Shown one piece after another: positions 8,072 through 16,299 of a stretch of DNA of 46,212 nt. This DNA comes from Flavipsychrobacter stenotrophus. GTDB taxonomy: Bacteria > Bacteroidota > Bacteroidia > Chitinophagales > Chitinophagaceae. Below the pieces are notes generated by a model. The model did not search any database, was not told the DNA's origin, and worked only from the letters and a program-made list of their open reading frames with translations. Both the position numbers and the translations under genes were made by a program. Position 1 is the first letter of the stretch. Each line of letters begins with the position of its first letter. The DNA lies in assembly GCA_945902755.1 (NCBI GenBank), contig CAMDNC010000004.1, positions 1 through 46,212 on the forward strand, in the 5' to 3' direction.

Positions 8072-10204
8072 ATGAATTTCGCTGGTGACGGCGTCTTACA
8101 AATGGCTACTGAAAGTAAAGCAGCAGTGCAGAGAGGGAGTAAACACATGTACACAGCAATAATTGTGCTGTGTATGCTGTGCGTAGCCGTAATGGGTTAT
8201 GGGCAGCGTGGTGGTGTGCAACGCGAACTACCCCCTGAGCTGATGCCCAAACACCCAGTAGGCAAAGAGGCACAAAGAGCCAATATTGATGCCAAACGGG
8301 CCATCGAAAACATGTATGGCGAGGATGCACTGCCAAGGTCTAGAGAGTTTAAAAGAACAGATAGTACCTACTATGTGGGGTGGATGTTTGAAGGGATATA
8401 TAAGTACAACCATGCGGCAGATTATGCGGGATTTAGAAATGCAATAGTAGCCCTAGAAAAGGCGTTGCAACTGCTGGAGCGTGACTATAAACGAGCACTA
8501 AGTGTACGTTCCGACAACATATTGATAGTACTGCCTGCCTACAACTTTCAAATAGACTATACTACTATAGCCAATACGCTGGTACATGCATATGGCAACA
8601 CCGACCAACCCGATAAAATAATTCCTGTATTGCGGAGGGCAATAAAGTATAATTTTCAGAGAGAGTATTATCTAGACCCTTACAACATGCTAGCTTGGAC
8701 GGTGCACCGCAACCGGTTCTATACCACTGCCAAGTACCCTTTTCTGAAAAACACGATCGATGAAAATGAAGCCCTTGCCAATAGGTATCTGGATAGTGGT
8801 ATGCACAGGATAGATAAAAACAAGGCTATCAACGCTACGTTGTTTCCGCCAGGCTATATAGCCCAAGAAAAAAGCGGCGTGTATCACTACAAAAACATAT
8901 TACATGCTTACAACTTCAGAATAGATTCAGCTGAGTACTACTTTGAGCTTATGCGCAAAAACGGCAGACTGCCGCACAACAATTATGCTAACTTCAAAAG
9001 TATATGTGGCGACTTCAGAACCGCAGAGGCTGAATACAAAATAGCCAGCGAGCAAGATGCAGGAGACAAACGACTGCAAGAGTGGGCCTACTTCACCACC
9101 ATACTGCACCTATACAAAGCCAACCCTAAAAATGGTGCAGCGCTAGCACGTAACATGATAAGGGCTGGTGGCTCTACACCCGGCTATGGCTGGTATAATA
9201 TCGCTCTGGCACGTAGCCTTACTTACGACGGACAAGTGGCGCAGGCTGAACGATATGGCAAAAGAGCAGCTGACTTTAAAGAGCTACATATAGGCACCAC
9301 ATTGGGTCAAAGTCACTATGAGTTCAGTTTGCAAGTCATAAAACTTGTAAACAAAGAGCAAGCATGGCAGATGGACAAATTTGAACATAGCAACTGGTGG
9401 TATAACCCCAAGGTGCTGGCAAGTATGGCCCGCAAGCTGAGCGACAAATACCTGCAACAGTTTTTGATTATCAACCAATTTGCTCAGAACCCAGAACGTG
9501 AGCGGGTGATATATAAACTCTTCTCTACTGAAAATGTAGTGTCGTGGGACGAGATATGGTATCTGGTCAAGGATTTCAGTACCCGATATTTCCTTAACAG
9601 ATTCAGGAAAGAAGCGGCTACAGACAAAAGACAGTACATACGCAAGTATTTTGAGTTTTTTACAGCTAAGCTGCTCATGGAACAAGGCAAACACAAACAG
9701 GCCAAACCAATGTTGAATAAGCTACTGCGCGACCCTAACACTGATGCTGAATACGAAAAACTGTTTACTGCTAGATTATATCAGGCGGAAGCAGAGTGTG
9801 CAAATGCGCTAGGTAGTGGTAGAGAAAGAGATGAATGGCTATATGAATTGTACAAGCTATACCCACAGTTAATGCCATTTACAGGCCTGAAACCCAACCT
9901 GACACTGCATGTGAGCGGTGATGTGGACCAAGATGTGGTGAAGCGACTACGTGCATGTAACATAAACTGGATAAATGGCAACAGCACTGTACGTGCACCA
10001 GAAGCCTATGTGATATTTACAGGCAAAGGCAAGAAAAAAAGTATCACCTACTATGTGCTGGATAATGGCGGCAACTATATAGTAGCGCAGCAGTCGTTCG
10101 CTTGGCAGAAAGCCGAGGAAACAGGTAAAGAACTTGCTTATCGCCTGTTTAATATAGGTGGCAAGGAACCCGAAGAAACCGAAGAACAACAGAAAACCCA
10201 ATAG
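8072..10204 (+). CDS. large exported helical-repeat (TPR-like) protein of unknown function
   Basis: 710 residues. A hydrophobic segment (AIIVLCMLCVAVMGYG) preceded by basic residues acts as a signal peptide. Starts at 8072, 8102 or 8147 are all possible; a TAGTTTTA box at 8051-8058 fits 8072. The rest is rich in paired helices with TPR-like spacing, for example around AALARNMIRAGGSTPGYGWY, and AKPMLNKLLRDPNTDAEYEK. The last ~120 residues differ: a KPNLTLHVSGDVDQ stretch and YVIFTGKGKKKSITYYV suggest a small beta domain, ending in a Glu/Gln-rich tail. I do not recognise the family. It follows the MoxR gene by 49 bases and they may be co-expressed. Tetratricopeptide character is inferred from helix periodicity only. 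Confidence 0.7.
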   Translation: MNFAGDGVLQMATESKAAVQRGSKHMYTAIIVLCMLCVAVMGYGQRGGVQRELPPELMPKHPVGKEAQRANIDAKRAIENMYGEDALPRSREFKRTDSTYYVGWMFEGIYKYNHAADYAGFRNAIVALEKALQLLERDYKRALSVRSDNILIVLPAYNFQIDYTTIANTLVHAYGNTDQPDKIIPVLRRAIKYNFQREYYLDPYNMLAWTVHRNRFYTTAKYPFLKNTIDENEALANRYLDSGMHRIDKNKAINATLFPPGYIAQEKSGVYHYKNILHAYNFRIDSAEYYFELMRKNGRLPHNNYANFKSICGDFRTAEAEYKIASEQDAGDKRLQEWAYFTTILHLYKANPKNGAALARNMIRAGGSTPGYGWYNIALARSLTYDGQVAQAERYGKRAADFKELHIGTTLGQSHYEFSLQVIKLVNKEQAWQMDKFEHSNWWYNPKVLASMARKLSDKYLQQFLIINQFAQNPERERVIYKLFSTENVVSWDEIWYLVKDFSTRYFLNRFRKEAATDKRQYIRKYFEFFTAKLLMEQGKHKQAKPMLNKLLRDPNTDAEYEKLFTARLYQAEAECANALGSGRERDEWLYELYKLYPQLMPFTGLKPNLTLHVSGDVDQDVVKRLRACNINWINGNSTVRAPEAYVIFTGKGKKKSITYYVLDNGGNYIVAQQSFAWQKAEETGKELAYRLFNIGGKEPEETEEQQKTQ

Positions 10205-10264
10205 TGGTGCTAAGTGATATCTTGTGTTGTTGACAATAGATTCATCTTTCTCTACCACAGACTA

Positions 10265-11263
10265 TTAGCCAAGGTCAATTTCGGTATTATCGCCTATGTT
10301 GAGGCTTTGGCTCAACCCGCGTATGTAAGCATCATTGCCTATTATGGAGGAATTGAGAACTACTTGCTGCAACTCGGCATATGAACCAATGATGGAGTCG
10401 CGAACGATGGAGGATTCTATCTTAGAGTGTTCTCCTATAGTAACATTTGGCCCGATGATGCTGTGGCGAATAATGCACCCCTCAGCAATATTGACCGGAT
10501 GTATGATAACGGTACTTTCGTATTGATATGCTTCTTTGTGAGGATGTGTTTCCTCCATTTGCCGCAATAAAGTAGCATTGGTAGAGAGTAACGTTTCTTT
10601 TTTGCCGCAGTCGAACCAGTTATTGACACGGAAAGCATGCAGTTTCGTGCCTTGCTCCACCATTAGTTGCAGCGCATTGGTAAGGTGATATTCGCCATTT
10701 TCATCGGCTGGTTTGCTGAGGATGTTTTCGAGTGCAGCAAACATTGCAGCAGTTTCTTTGATGTAATAGATGCCCACCATTGCCATGTTAGACTTAGGTA
10801 TTAGTGGTTTTTCCACCATTCTCACTACCATATCCTTATCGTTGAGCTCAGCCACACCAAAACTACGAGGGTCGTCCACCTTTCTTACACCTATTTGCGA
10901 TACATCACTATTGATGATCTCCTTTACATTATAATCGCAAACTGTATCGCCCAGCACTATCATCACTTCATCATTCATTACAGCATCGCGTGTGAGGCAA
11001 ATAGCATGACCAGTTCCTCGTCTGTCGCTCTGATTGACAAAAGTACAAGTTAGGTTAGGGTATGTTTTATCAATGTATCGTTGAATTTTTTCGCCCAGAT
11101 AGCCAATCACAAACACAAACTCAGAAACACCTGCGTCTACCAGTTGATCTATTATTACGCCCAATATGGTTTTGCCAGCTATAGGAATAAGGGCTTTGGG
11201 TTGGGTATAAGTAAGTGGTCGTAGTTTGGTACCTGCTCCGGCAACTGGTATAATAGCTTTCAC
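10265..11263 (-). CDS. sugar-phosphate nucleotidyltransferase with left-handed beta-helix
   Basis: 332 residues if translated from the GTG at 11263. This start gives the family N-terminus VKAIIPVAGAGTKLRPLT with the nucleotide-binding G-x-G-T-x-L-R-P signature and the PKAL lysine (K23). Starting at the upstream ATG (11344) would add a hydrophobic 27-residue stretch lacking similarity, so I reject it. Middle motifs are RGTGHAI, VLGDT (metal-binding Asp) and VEKP. From about residue 245 the chain shows hexapeptide repeats (IAEGCIIRHSIIGPNVTIGE), a left-handed beta-helix. It resembles RmlA/GlmU/mannose-1-phosphate guanylyltransferase enzymes that make NDP-sugars. The exact sugar cannot be told. 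The gene converges with the repeat-protein gene at 10204. Confidence 0.85.
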   Translation of the reverse strand: MKAIIPVAGAGTKLRPLTYTQPKALIPIAGKTILGVIIDQLVDAGVSEFVFVIGYLGEKIQRYIDKTYPNLTCTFVNQSDRRGTGHAICLTRDAVMNDEVMIVLGDTVCDYNVKEIINSDVSQIGVRKVDDPRSFGVAELNDKDMVVRMVEKPLIPKSNMAMVGIYYIKETAAMFAALENILSKPADENGEYHLTNALQLMVEQGTKLHAFRVNNWFDCGKKETLLSTNATLLRQMEETHPHKEAYQYESTVIIHPVNIAEGCIIRHSIIGPNVTIGEHSKIESSIVRDSIIGSYAELQQVVLNSSIIGNDAYIRGLSQSLNIGDNTEIDLG

Positions 11264-11281
11264 ACAAAACGATTTGAGGTA

Positions 11282-11289
11282 TAAAAGTA
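11282..11289 (-). promoter_or_regulatory. -7-like box TACTTTTA for the nucleotidyltransferase gene
   Basis: On the minus strand TACTTTTA ends 18 bases before the GTG at 11263, which supports that start over 11344. Confidence 0.35.
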
Positions 11290-11347
11290 CAATTATTATA
11301 AGTACAGTGGTCAGTGCCAAGAATAAGTTACAAAAGCACAACACTAA

Positions 11348-11374
11348 AAATGGGTTGCGAGATGCAGCCCATTT
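11348..11374 (-). terminator. intrinsic terminator of the RNase E/G gene
   Basis: Read on the minus strand, AAATGGGCTGC pairs with GCAACCCATTT (11 pairs, one G-U, 5-base loop) and is followed by TT, giving a five-T run. It lies about 60 bases after the stop of the ribonuclease gene. Confidence 0.7.
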
Positions 11375-11435
11375 GACAATGTCTTTTTCAATACAAATAC
11401 TATTACAAGGTGCAATGGGATAACTACTAAAGCAA

Positions 11436-12995
11436 CTATAATTTTATAAGGTCATCAGTTAGCGCATCATAAAAGTTGTACTCAGTAAGCGGAGAATCAT
11501 TGTCGCCCACTACTGTAACTTTTACTTTATACTCTTTGTCCCACTTCTTTACAATAGATGGTTTAAAGATACTCCACTTGGTAAGGTAGGCCTCCAATAT
11601 AGGGTGAACATGCAATTTTAGTTTTCTCACACCCTGACTCACTATGTATTTGAGGTCTTTTTCTATATCGTCTGCCAATAATATAGAAGGTCCTATTTTA
11701 CCTGTACCCTTGCAGGTAGGACAAAGTTCAGCGGTGGAAATGTTGATCTCTGGACGCAAGCGCTGGCGGGTGATCTGCATCAGTCCGAACTTAGAAATAG
11801 GTAATACCGTGTGTCTAGCGCGGTCGTTGGTCATCAATGCTTCTACTGCATCAAAGAGTTGCTTGCGGTTATCTGCAAGTTTCATGTCTATGAAGTCAAT
11901 GATGATAATACCACCTAAATCTCTAAGTCTCATTTGACGCACAACTTCCTGTGCAGCCTCAAGATTAGTAGCCAACGCATTAGCCTCTTGACCCGCCTCG
12001 GGGCTACGAGTGCCACTATTAACATCAATAACATGAAGTGCCTCTGTATGCTCAATGATTAAATAAGCACCACTATTCATATTTACGGTTTTGCCAAAAG
12101 CAGATTTCACCTGTTTAGCTACCCCATAGGTGTCAAAAATAGAACCATTACCATTGTGCAGGCTTACAATATCTTCCTGACCTGGCGATACTTTTGAGAT
12201 ATATTCTTTGGCAACGGCAAGCAGATTTTTGTCATTTACCACTACCTTCTGGAAGCTATCGTTAAGTAGATCTCTGAGTATTGAAGTGGTTTTATCTTGC
12301 TCGCTCATTATCATCTGAGGAGGTTTAGCGCCCTTCAGATTTTTTTCAATGCCTTTCCAAATTTTCTCTAGCTCTAGTATATCGGCATGAAGTTCGGCAG
12401 TATTTTTGCCTTCGGCAGCAGTACGTACAATTACACCCAGATTTTTAGGTTTGATGCTTTCTACTATGCGCTGCAGTCGCTTGCGCTCTTCAGACGAGTG
12501 TATTTTTCGTGAGATAGCCACTACATCATTGAATGGGGTGACCACCACAAACCTTCCGGGAAGTGATATTTCGCAACTAAGCCTTGGTCCTTTTGAAGAA
12601 ATGGGTTCTTTGAGTACCTGAACAAGTATTTCGGGTTTTCCGTTGAATACTTCGGTTATCTTCCCAGACTTCAGAATTTCGGGTTCGTTTTTGAATCTAC
12701 CAAAATCATCCCCCCAATTTGCGCTTCCTTCGATGCACAATTTGGTGAATTTGATAAGGGATCGTAAATGAGGGCTGAGATCAGTATAATGTAGAAATGC
12801 ATCTTTTTCATAACCTACATCTACAAAAACTGCATTAAGACCAGGCATGAGTTTTTTGATTTTGCCAAGGTGAATATCACCCACAGCAAATTGACCCTGA
12901 CCGCGTTCATAATGTAGTTCGACTAGTTTCTTGTCTTCAAGTAACGCCAACTCTACACCTTCCCCCGATGCATTTATAATAAGTTCTTTATTCAT
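11436..12995 (-). CDS. rng: ribonuclease E/G family endoribonuclease
   Basis: 519 residues from the ATG at 12995 (MNKELIINASGEGVELALLE). An upstream ATG at 13025 would add ten residues that fall across the likely promoter box. An S1-type RNA-binding part occupies about residues 35-130 (LNAVFVDVGYEKDAFLHYTD). The catalytic domain holds IHSSEERKRLQRI, HVIDVNSG and IIIIDFIDM, whose aspartates coordinate the catalytic Mg2+ in the family. The zinc-link motif CPTC (ELCPTCKGTGKI) joins dimers. There is no long unstructured degradosome scaffold as in enterobacterial RNase E, so it is RNase G-like. It matures rRNA 5' ends and degrades mRNA. It is the last gene of the HU-TPR-mS38-like-rng row, after a 161-base gap with a hairpin (13074-13112). 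Confidence 0.92.
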   Translation of the reverse strand: MNKELIINASGEGVELALLEDKKLVELHYERGQGQFAVGDIHLGKIKKLMPGLNAVFVDVGYEKDAFLHYTDLSPHLRSLIKFTKLCIEGSANWGDDFGRFKNEPEILKSGKITEVFNGKPEILVQVLKEPISSKGPRLSCEISLPGRFVVVTPFNDVVAISRKIHSSEERKRLQRIVESIKPKNLGVIVRTAAEGKNTAELHADILELEKIWKGIEKNLKGAKPPQMIMSEQDKTTSILRDLLNDSFQKVVVNDKNLLAVAKEYISKVSPGQEDIVSLHNGNGSIFDTYGVAKQVKSAFGKTVNMNSGAYLIIEHTEALHVIDVNSGTRSPEAGQEANALATNLEAAQEVVRQMRLRDLGGIIIIDFIDMKLADNRKQLFDAVEALMTNDRARHTVLPISKFGLMQITRQRLRPEINISTAELCPTCKGTGKIGPSILLADDIEKDLKYIVSQGVRKLKLHVHPILEAYLTKWSIFKPSIVKKWDKEYKVKVTVVGDNDSPLTEYNFYDALTDDLIKL

Positions 12996-13005
12996 TGGTA
13001 ACAAC

Positions 13006-13013
13006 CAAATCTG
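13006..13013 (-). promoter_or_regulatory. possible -7 box (CAGATTTG) for rng
   Basis: CAGATTTG on the minus strand is one base from TAnnTTTG and ends 10 bases before the ATG at 12995, so rng could have its own near-leaderless transcript besides readthrough from upstream. Confidence 0.35.
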
Positions 13014-13073
13014 CTTCAGCTGCAATCGCCCCCATAGTATCAGCGAGGCCTTAAGGCTGTAGTAATAAATCTA

Positions 13074-13112
13074 CACATCGCCGGCAGCACAAAAATGTGT
13101 ACTGGCGATGTG
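13074..13112 (-). promoter_or_regulatory. structured element in the mS38-like/rng intergenic gap
   Basis: CACATCGCC (13074-13082) pairs perfectly with GGCGATGTG (13104-13112), and the loop can fold further (AGCACA with TGTG-CT). There is no T-run, so a simple terminator is unlikely. It sits 79 bases before the rng start. A processing site or 5' leader structure acting on rng is one possibility. Confidence 0.45.
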
Positions 13113-13156
13113 CAGAAATGCGGCAGCGTTTGTAAGGAAGCAGTGGGATTAATAGC

Positions 13157-13249
13157 CTACTTATTCTTTTTATGACGGTTCTTTCTCAGACGTTTTTTAC
13201 GTTTGTGAGTGGCTATTTTATGTCTTTTCCTCTTCTTACCACAAGGCAT
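13157..13249 (-). CDS. 30-residue basic AURKAIP1/COX24 (mS38-like) ribosomal small-subunit protein
   Basis: Translation of 13249 down to 13157 gives 30 residues starting MPCGKKRKRHKIATHKRKK and ending KNRHKKNK before TAG. More than half of the residues are Lys, Arg or His. This matches the very short AURKAIP1/COX24-domain proteins of Bacteroidota, relatives of the mitochondrial ribosomal protein mS38. Such a peptide would insert into 16S rRNA of the small subunit. It lies 18 bases after the TPR gene and ahead of rng, consistent with a ribosome/RNA-themed operon. Gene finders with a 40-60 codon minimum would miss it. The identification rests on the recognisable sequence pattern and the conserved place beside rng. 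Confidence 0.85.
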   Translation of the reverse strand: MPCGKKRKRHKIATHKRKKRLRKNRHKKNK

Positions 13250-13267
13250 AATATGAGATTTTAAAAG

Positions 13268-14134
13268 TTACTTTAATGAATTTATGTGTTGGTCAATATC
13301 TCTGCTGAATTCAGGGTTGTTTACAACCATTTTGCATTTTTCCAGCAGCTCTATTGCTTTTTGTTTATTACCGGTTTCTTCGTAAGCCTGAGCAAGGAAG
13401 TATAAAGCTTCTTTGTTGTTAGGCTCTGTTTTCAGCACAGTTTCAAAACGTTTTATCGCTTTTTCATACTGTCCCGACTGTATTGACATTCTTCCCAAAA
13501 GCATATTGGCTGGTACGTCGTCAGGCTTCTCACGAGTGATAGCCAAAAGCATTTGTACACCTACCATAGGTTGTTCTGTGCCTTGAATGTAAGCGGACGC
13601 CATTGCCAATTTTGCTTCTTCGTTGGTAGAGTCGATTTTCAAGGACAACTCCAAACAACTGATTGCTTCTGATGCTTCCCAGAGTTGAATGGCGCGATTG
13701 CCCTCATGCTCAAGTAGTTCCAAAAATAATTGGGCTGCAAAGGTGAGCTTTTTTTCCGAACTTTCCAATTTTGCTGCCATTGCTCTATAAAAAACTCCAA
13801 CAGGGTACTGTTTGTTGCGTTCCCATACCCCCGACAGTTTCGTAAAAACTACAGCCATGCGTGATGAGTCACGGATGGCTGCAAGTTCGTTTTCGATGAA
13901 TAATACAGAGTCAGCTACTGTTTTGGGTAGTTGCTTACGGGACGCTGTAAGTATAGAGTCAAAAGAGGCTGCCTTCATGGTGTTAGGGCCCTGGGAACCA
14001 GCGCCATTAGCGGCTGCCTGCTGCATAGGTGTTACAGCTGGCTTTTTGGCTGGTGGTACTGTGTTGCCTCCCCAGTATAAAAGAGCGATTAATATTATTG
14101 CTACTGCGATTGTGATATAATGTACCTGCCTCAA
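13268..14134 (-). CDS. membrane-anchored TPR protein
   Basis: 288 residues. One N-terminal transmembrane segment (ITIAVAIILIALLYWGG) is followed by a Pro/Ala/Gln-rich linker. The remainder is tetratricopeptide repeats; the clearest pair covers the last ~90 residues, with ANMLLGRMSIQSGQYEKAI and EALYFLAQAYEETGNKQKAI. It would sit in the inner membrane with repeats in the periplasm or cytoplasm and bind other proteins. It lies 51 bases after the HU gene and 18 before the mS38-like gene, so all are probably transcribed together. Specific partner unknown. Confidence 0.8.
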   Translation of the reverse strand: MRQVHYITIAVAIILIALLYWGGNTVPPAKKPAVTPMQQAAANGAGSQGPNTMKAASFDSILTASRKQLPKTVADSVLFIENELAAIRDSSRMAVVFTKLSGVWERNKQYPVGVFYRAMAAKLESSEKKLTFAAQLFLELLEHEGNRAIQLWEASEAISCLELSLKIDSTNEEAKLAMASAYIQGTEQPMVGVQMLLAITREKPDDVPANMLLGRMSIQSGQYEKAIKRFETVLKTEPNNKEALYFLAQAYEETGNKQKAIELLEKCKMVVNNPEFSRDIDQHINSLK

Positions 14135-14185
14135 CGCTTTAAATTTTGTTGCAAAGGTAACGAAATCACTAATGCAGTGTGGTCA

Positions 14186-14512
14186 CTATTCAGTATCGGC
14201 ACTATCATCATCGGCATGTGCTACTAGCTCATGGGATGACTCCTTTACGGCCAATACAAATTCTTTTGATGGCTTGAAGGCTGGTACAAAATGTTCGGGT
14301 ATTTCTACTGCAACATTCTTCTTGATGTTTCTACCTACTTTCGCGGCGCGTTTTTTGAGTATGAAACTACCGAATCCACGAACATAAACGGGCTCGCCTT
14401 CTTCCAGAGAGGTTTTAACCTCCTTAAAAAATGCTTCTAAAGCAACTAGGATATCTACTTTGGGTATTCCTGTTTTTTCTGCAATGCTGCCTACGATATC
14501 TGCTTTTCTCAT
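14186..14512 (-). CDS. HU/IHF-family DNA-binding protein
   Basis: 108 residues from the ATG at 14512 (MRKADIVGSIAEKTGIPK). An upstream in-frame ATG at 14560 adds 16 residues without family similarity. The HU signature is present: an N-terminal helix pair, GEPVYVRGFGSF, the beta-arm region GRNIKKNVAVEIP, and PAFKPSKEF. A short acidic tail (HADDDSADTE) extends beyond the usual ~90-residue HU. HU proteins bend and compact DNA as dimers. It is the first gene of the leftward HU-TPR-mS38-like-rng row. Confidence 0.92.
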   Translation of the reverse strand: MRKADIVGSIAEKTGIPKVDILVALEAFFKEVKTSLEEGEPVYVRGFGSFILKKRAAKVGRNIKKNVAVEIPEHFVPAFKPSKEFVLAVKESSHELVAHADDDSADTE

Positions 14513-15045
14513 AACGATATATTTTAAGTTTATTAAACAATATGCTCCTCTACAATACATTGATAATCAACTATCAGTCCACTTTTGCCAATTTACCCAA
14601 ATGATTCGTTTATAATTATTGAAAATACTTCCAAAAACACACAAAACGATGATTAACAGCGCATAACATGTATTGATAATGACACTATGTTTTTCACAAA
14701 TTTACTAATAATGATTGTCCCAATGTTATAAGATTGTGCTAAAGTCAAAAAGTGTGCAAAAAGTGTAGAAATTATTCTACATTTTTTGCCTAAATTGTGT
14801 AGATAACACAATATACGAATCGATTACGGAAAACAAAACCCTACTATATGTTTGTTTTAGTGCAACAATTATCTGTGTGTAAACCATAATTAGAATCCAT
14901 AATGCTGCACAAAGCGTTTTTTATACAGATAGGGCAAAAAGATTATCTTCGCTGCTAAATTCTTGCCTGGCATCACTACAATAGCATCTAAATTTAGTGC
15001 ATTATAAATGTAAATGGCAGCGGTAAATATTAAAGGTTTTTAAGA
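14513..15045 (+). other. gene-free AT-rich divergent promoter region
   Basis: 533 bases between HU (leftward) and the GT4 gene (rightward). I see no ORF with coding character. It holds a 7-base inverted repeat TGTAGAA-ATTA-TTCTACA at 14764-14781 followed by a T-run, which could be a weak terminator or an operator, and a -7 box at 14944-14951. The rest is AT-rich and unstructured to the eye. Confidence 0.6.
14944..14951 (+). promoter_or_regulatory. -7 box (TATCTTCG) for the GT4 gene
   Basis: The octamer TATCTTCG followed by C is identical to the one before tig. The leader to the ATG at 15046 would be about 90 bases. Confidence 0.4.
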
Positions 15046-16287
15046 ATGAATATCTGGGCATTCCCGTCAATATATCCTTTTGAGCATCCTGAGCTAAGAT
15101 GGCGAGGAATTTTTGCGCACAGGCAATATAAAGGGTTGATAAAAAACGGAGCTGATTTGCAAGTAATCGTTCCTACATTATGGAATCCACCTTTTCCTTT
15201 TTCGGAGCTAGACCCTGAATGGAAAAATTATGCAAGATGGTCATACCCTAACAAAGCTGTGCATGATGGTGTAACAGTACATTATCCAAGAATTAGGAAT
15301 ATAAGACCCAACAGACTAGAAAAGAAAACCTATCTGGAGCGCTATGTTGATTGTATCATCGGCTTTTTCAGGTCGAATAATATAAAACTAGACGCACACA
15401 ATGACTTTTTCTATTCTCAGTGGTTACCAGATTCTTATTTAGTGCAAGAAGCTGCACATAGGCTTGGGGTTAAATCGGGAGTACTGGCCATAGGTGATGA
15501 CGTAACAGTATACCCCAATGAGAATAAAAGAAATTTTGATATATTTAGTAAAACCTGGATAGAAGCAGACTTGCGTTGTGCAGTTGCTGACTACTTATGC
15601 GTTACTGCCAACGAACTAGTAAAACAGAACCTACCCTATGATGTCATACATATGGGCGCAGAACATGACATCATACACCCAGTAAGTGTGCAAGAAAAAA
15701 GTGCACTGAAACGCCAGTACAGTATACCAGAGGATAAGATAGCAATACTCAATGTTGGGTCGGCAATTGTAAGAAAAGGATGGGTGGACCTGCTGGATGC
15801 ATTGCAAATAGTGAAGGAAACAACTGATAATTTTGTGCTGGTAGGGGTATACTCCAAACCTTTTGATCTGAACCTGAAAGAGGAAGCAAAGAAGCGTGGC
15901 CTGGAAAAAAACTTTGTGGGGCTAGGTGAGATTAAACCTGATATGTTGCATACTGTTTACAATGCCGCTGACATTTTTTGTTTACCCTCGCATTGGGAGG
16001 GTATAGCGTGTGTGTTGCTGGAGGCTATGTCGGCAGGTTTACCCTCCGTAACAACTGCGATGTGCGGCCATCCGGAGGTTATCAACAATAACGATAATGG
16101 TATTTTAGTGCCCATGAAGTCGCCAGCAGCATTAGCAACGGAACTATTGAGCCTCATTACAAATACAGATCAACGCAAAAGACTAGGCGATACTGCCCGA
16201 AATTTTATTGTAAATGAATGGGGAGATTATGCCGAAACCTCTATGAAATTGTATAAACGAATAGAAGAACTTTTAGCGGTTAAATAA
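15046..16287 (+). CDS. GT4-family glycosyltransferase
   Basis: 413 residues, GT-B fold. The N-terminal acceptor domain begins MNIWAFPSIYPFEHPEL and contains WRGIFAHRQYKGL. The C-terminal donor domain holds LNVGSAIVRKGWVDLL, a GLGEIKPDMLHTVYNAADIF stretch and the EX7E motif EGIACVLLEAMSAGLP (the two glutamates bind the nucleotide sugar). It probably transfers a sugar from a nucleotide donor during capsule, O-antigen or exopolysaccharide synthesis on the cytoplasmic side. It stands alone, convergent with the beta-propeller lipoprotein 12 bases away. Donor and acceptor unknown. Confidence 0.88.
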   Translation: MNIWAFPSIYPFEHPELRWRGIFAHRQYKGLIKNGADLQVIVPTLWNPPFPFSELDPEWKNYARWSYPNKAVHDGVTVHYPRIRNIRPNRLEKKTYLERYVDCIIGFFRSNNIKLDAHNDFFYSQWLPDSYLVQEAAHRLGVKSGVLAIGDDVTVYPNENKRNFDIFSKTWIEADLRCAVADYLCVTANELVKQNLPYDVIHMGAEHDIIHPVSVQEKSALKRQYSIPEDKIAILNVGSAIVRKGWVDLLDALQIVKETTDNFVLVGVYSKPFDLNLKEEAKKRGLEKNFVGLGEIKPDMLHTVYNAADIFCLPSHWEGIACVLLEAMSAGLPSVTTAMCGHPEVINNNDNGILVPMKSPAALATELLSLITNTDQRKRLGDTARNFIVNEWGDYAETSMKLYKRIEELLAVK

Positions 16288-16299
16288 ATACCAGAACAA

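Noticed and set aside
14764-14781. TGTAGAA-ATTA-TTCTACA inverted repeat considered as a terminator
   Set aside because: No gene ends before it on either strand; it is listed only as a note within the gene-free region.
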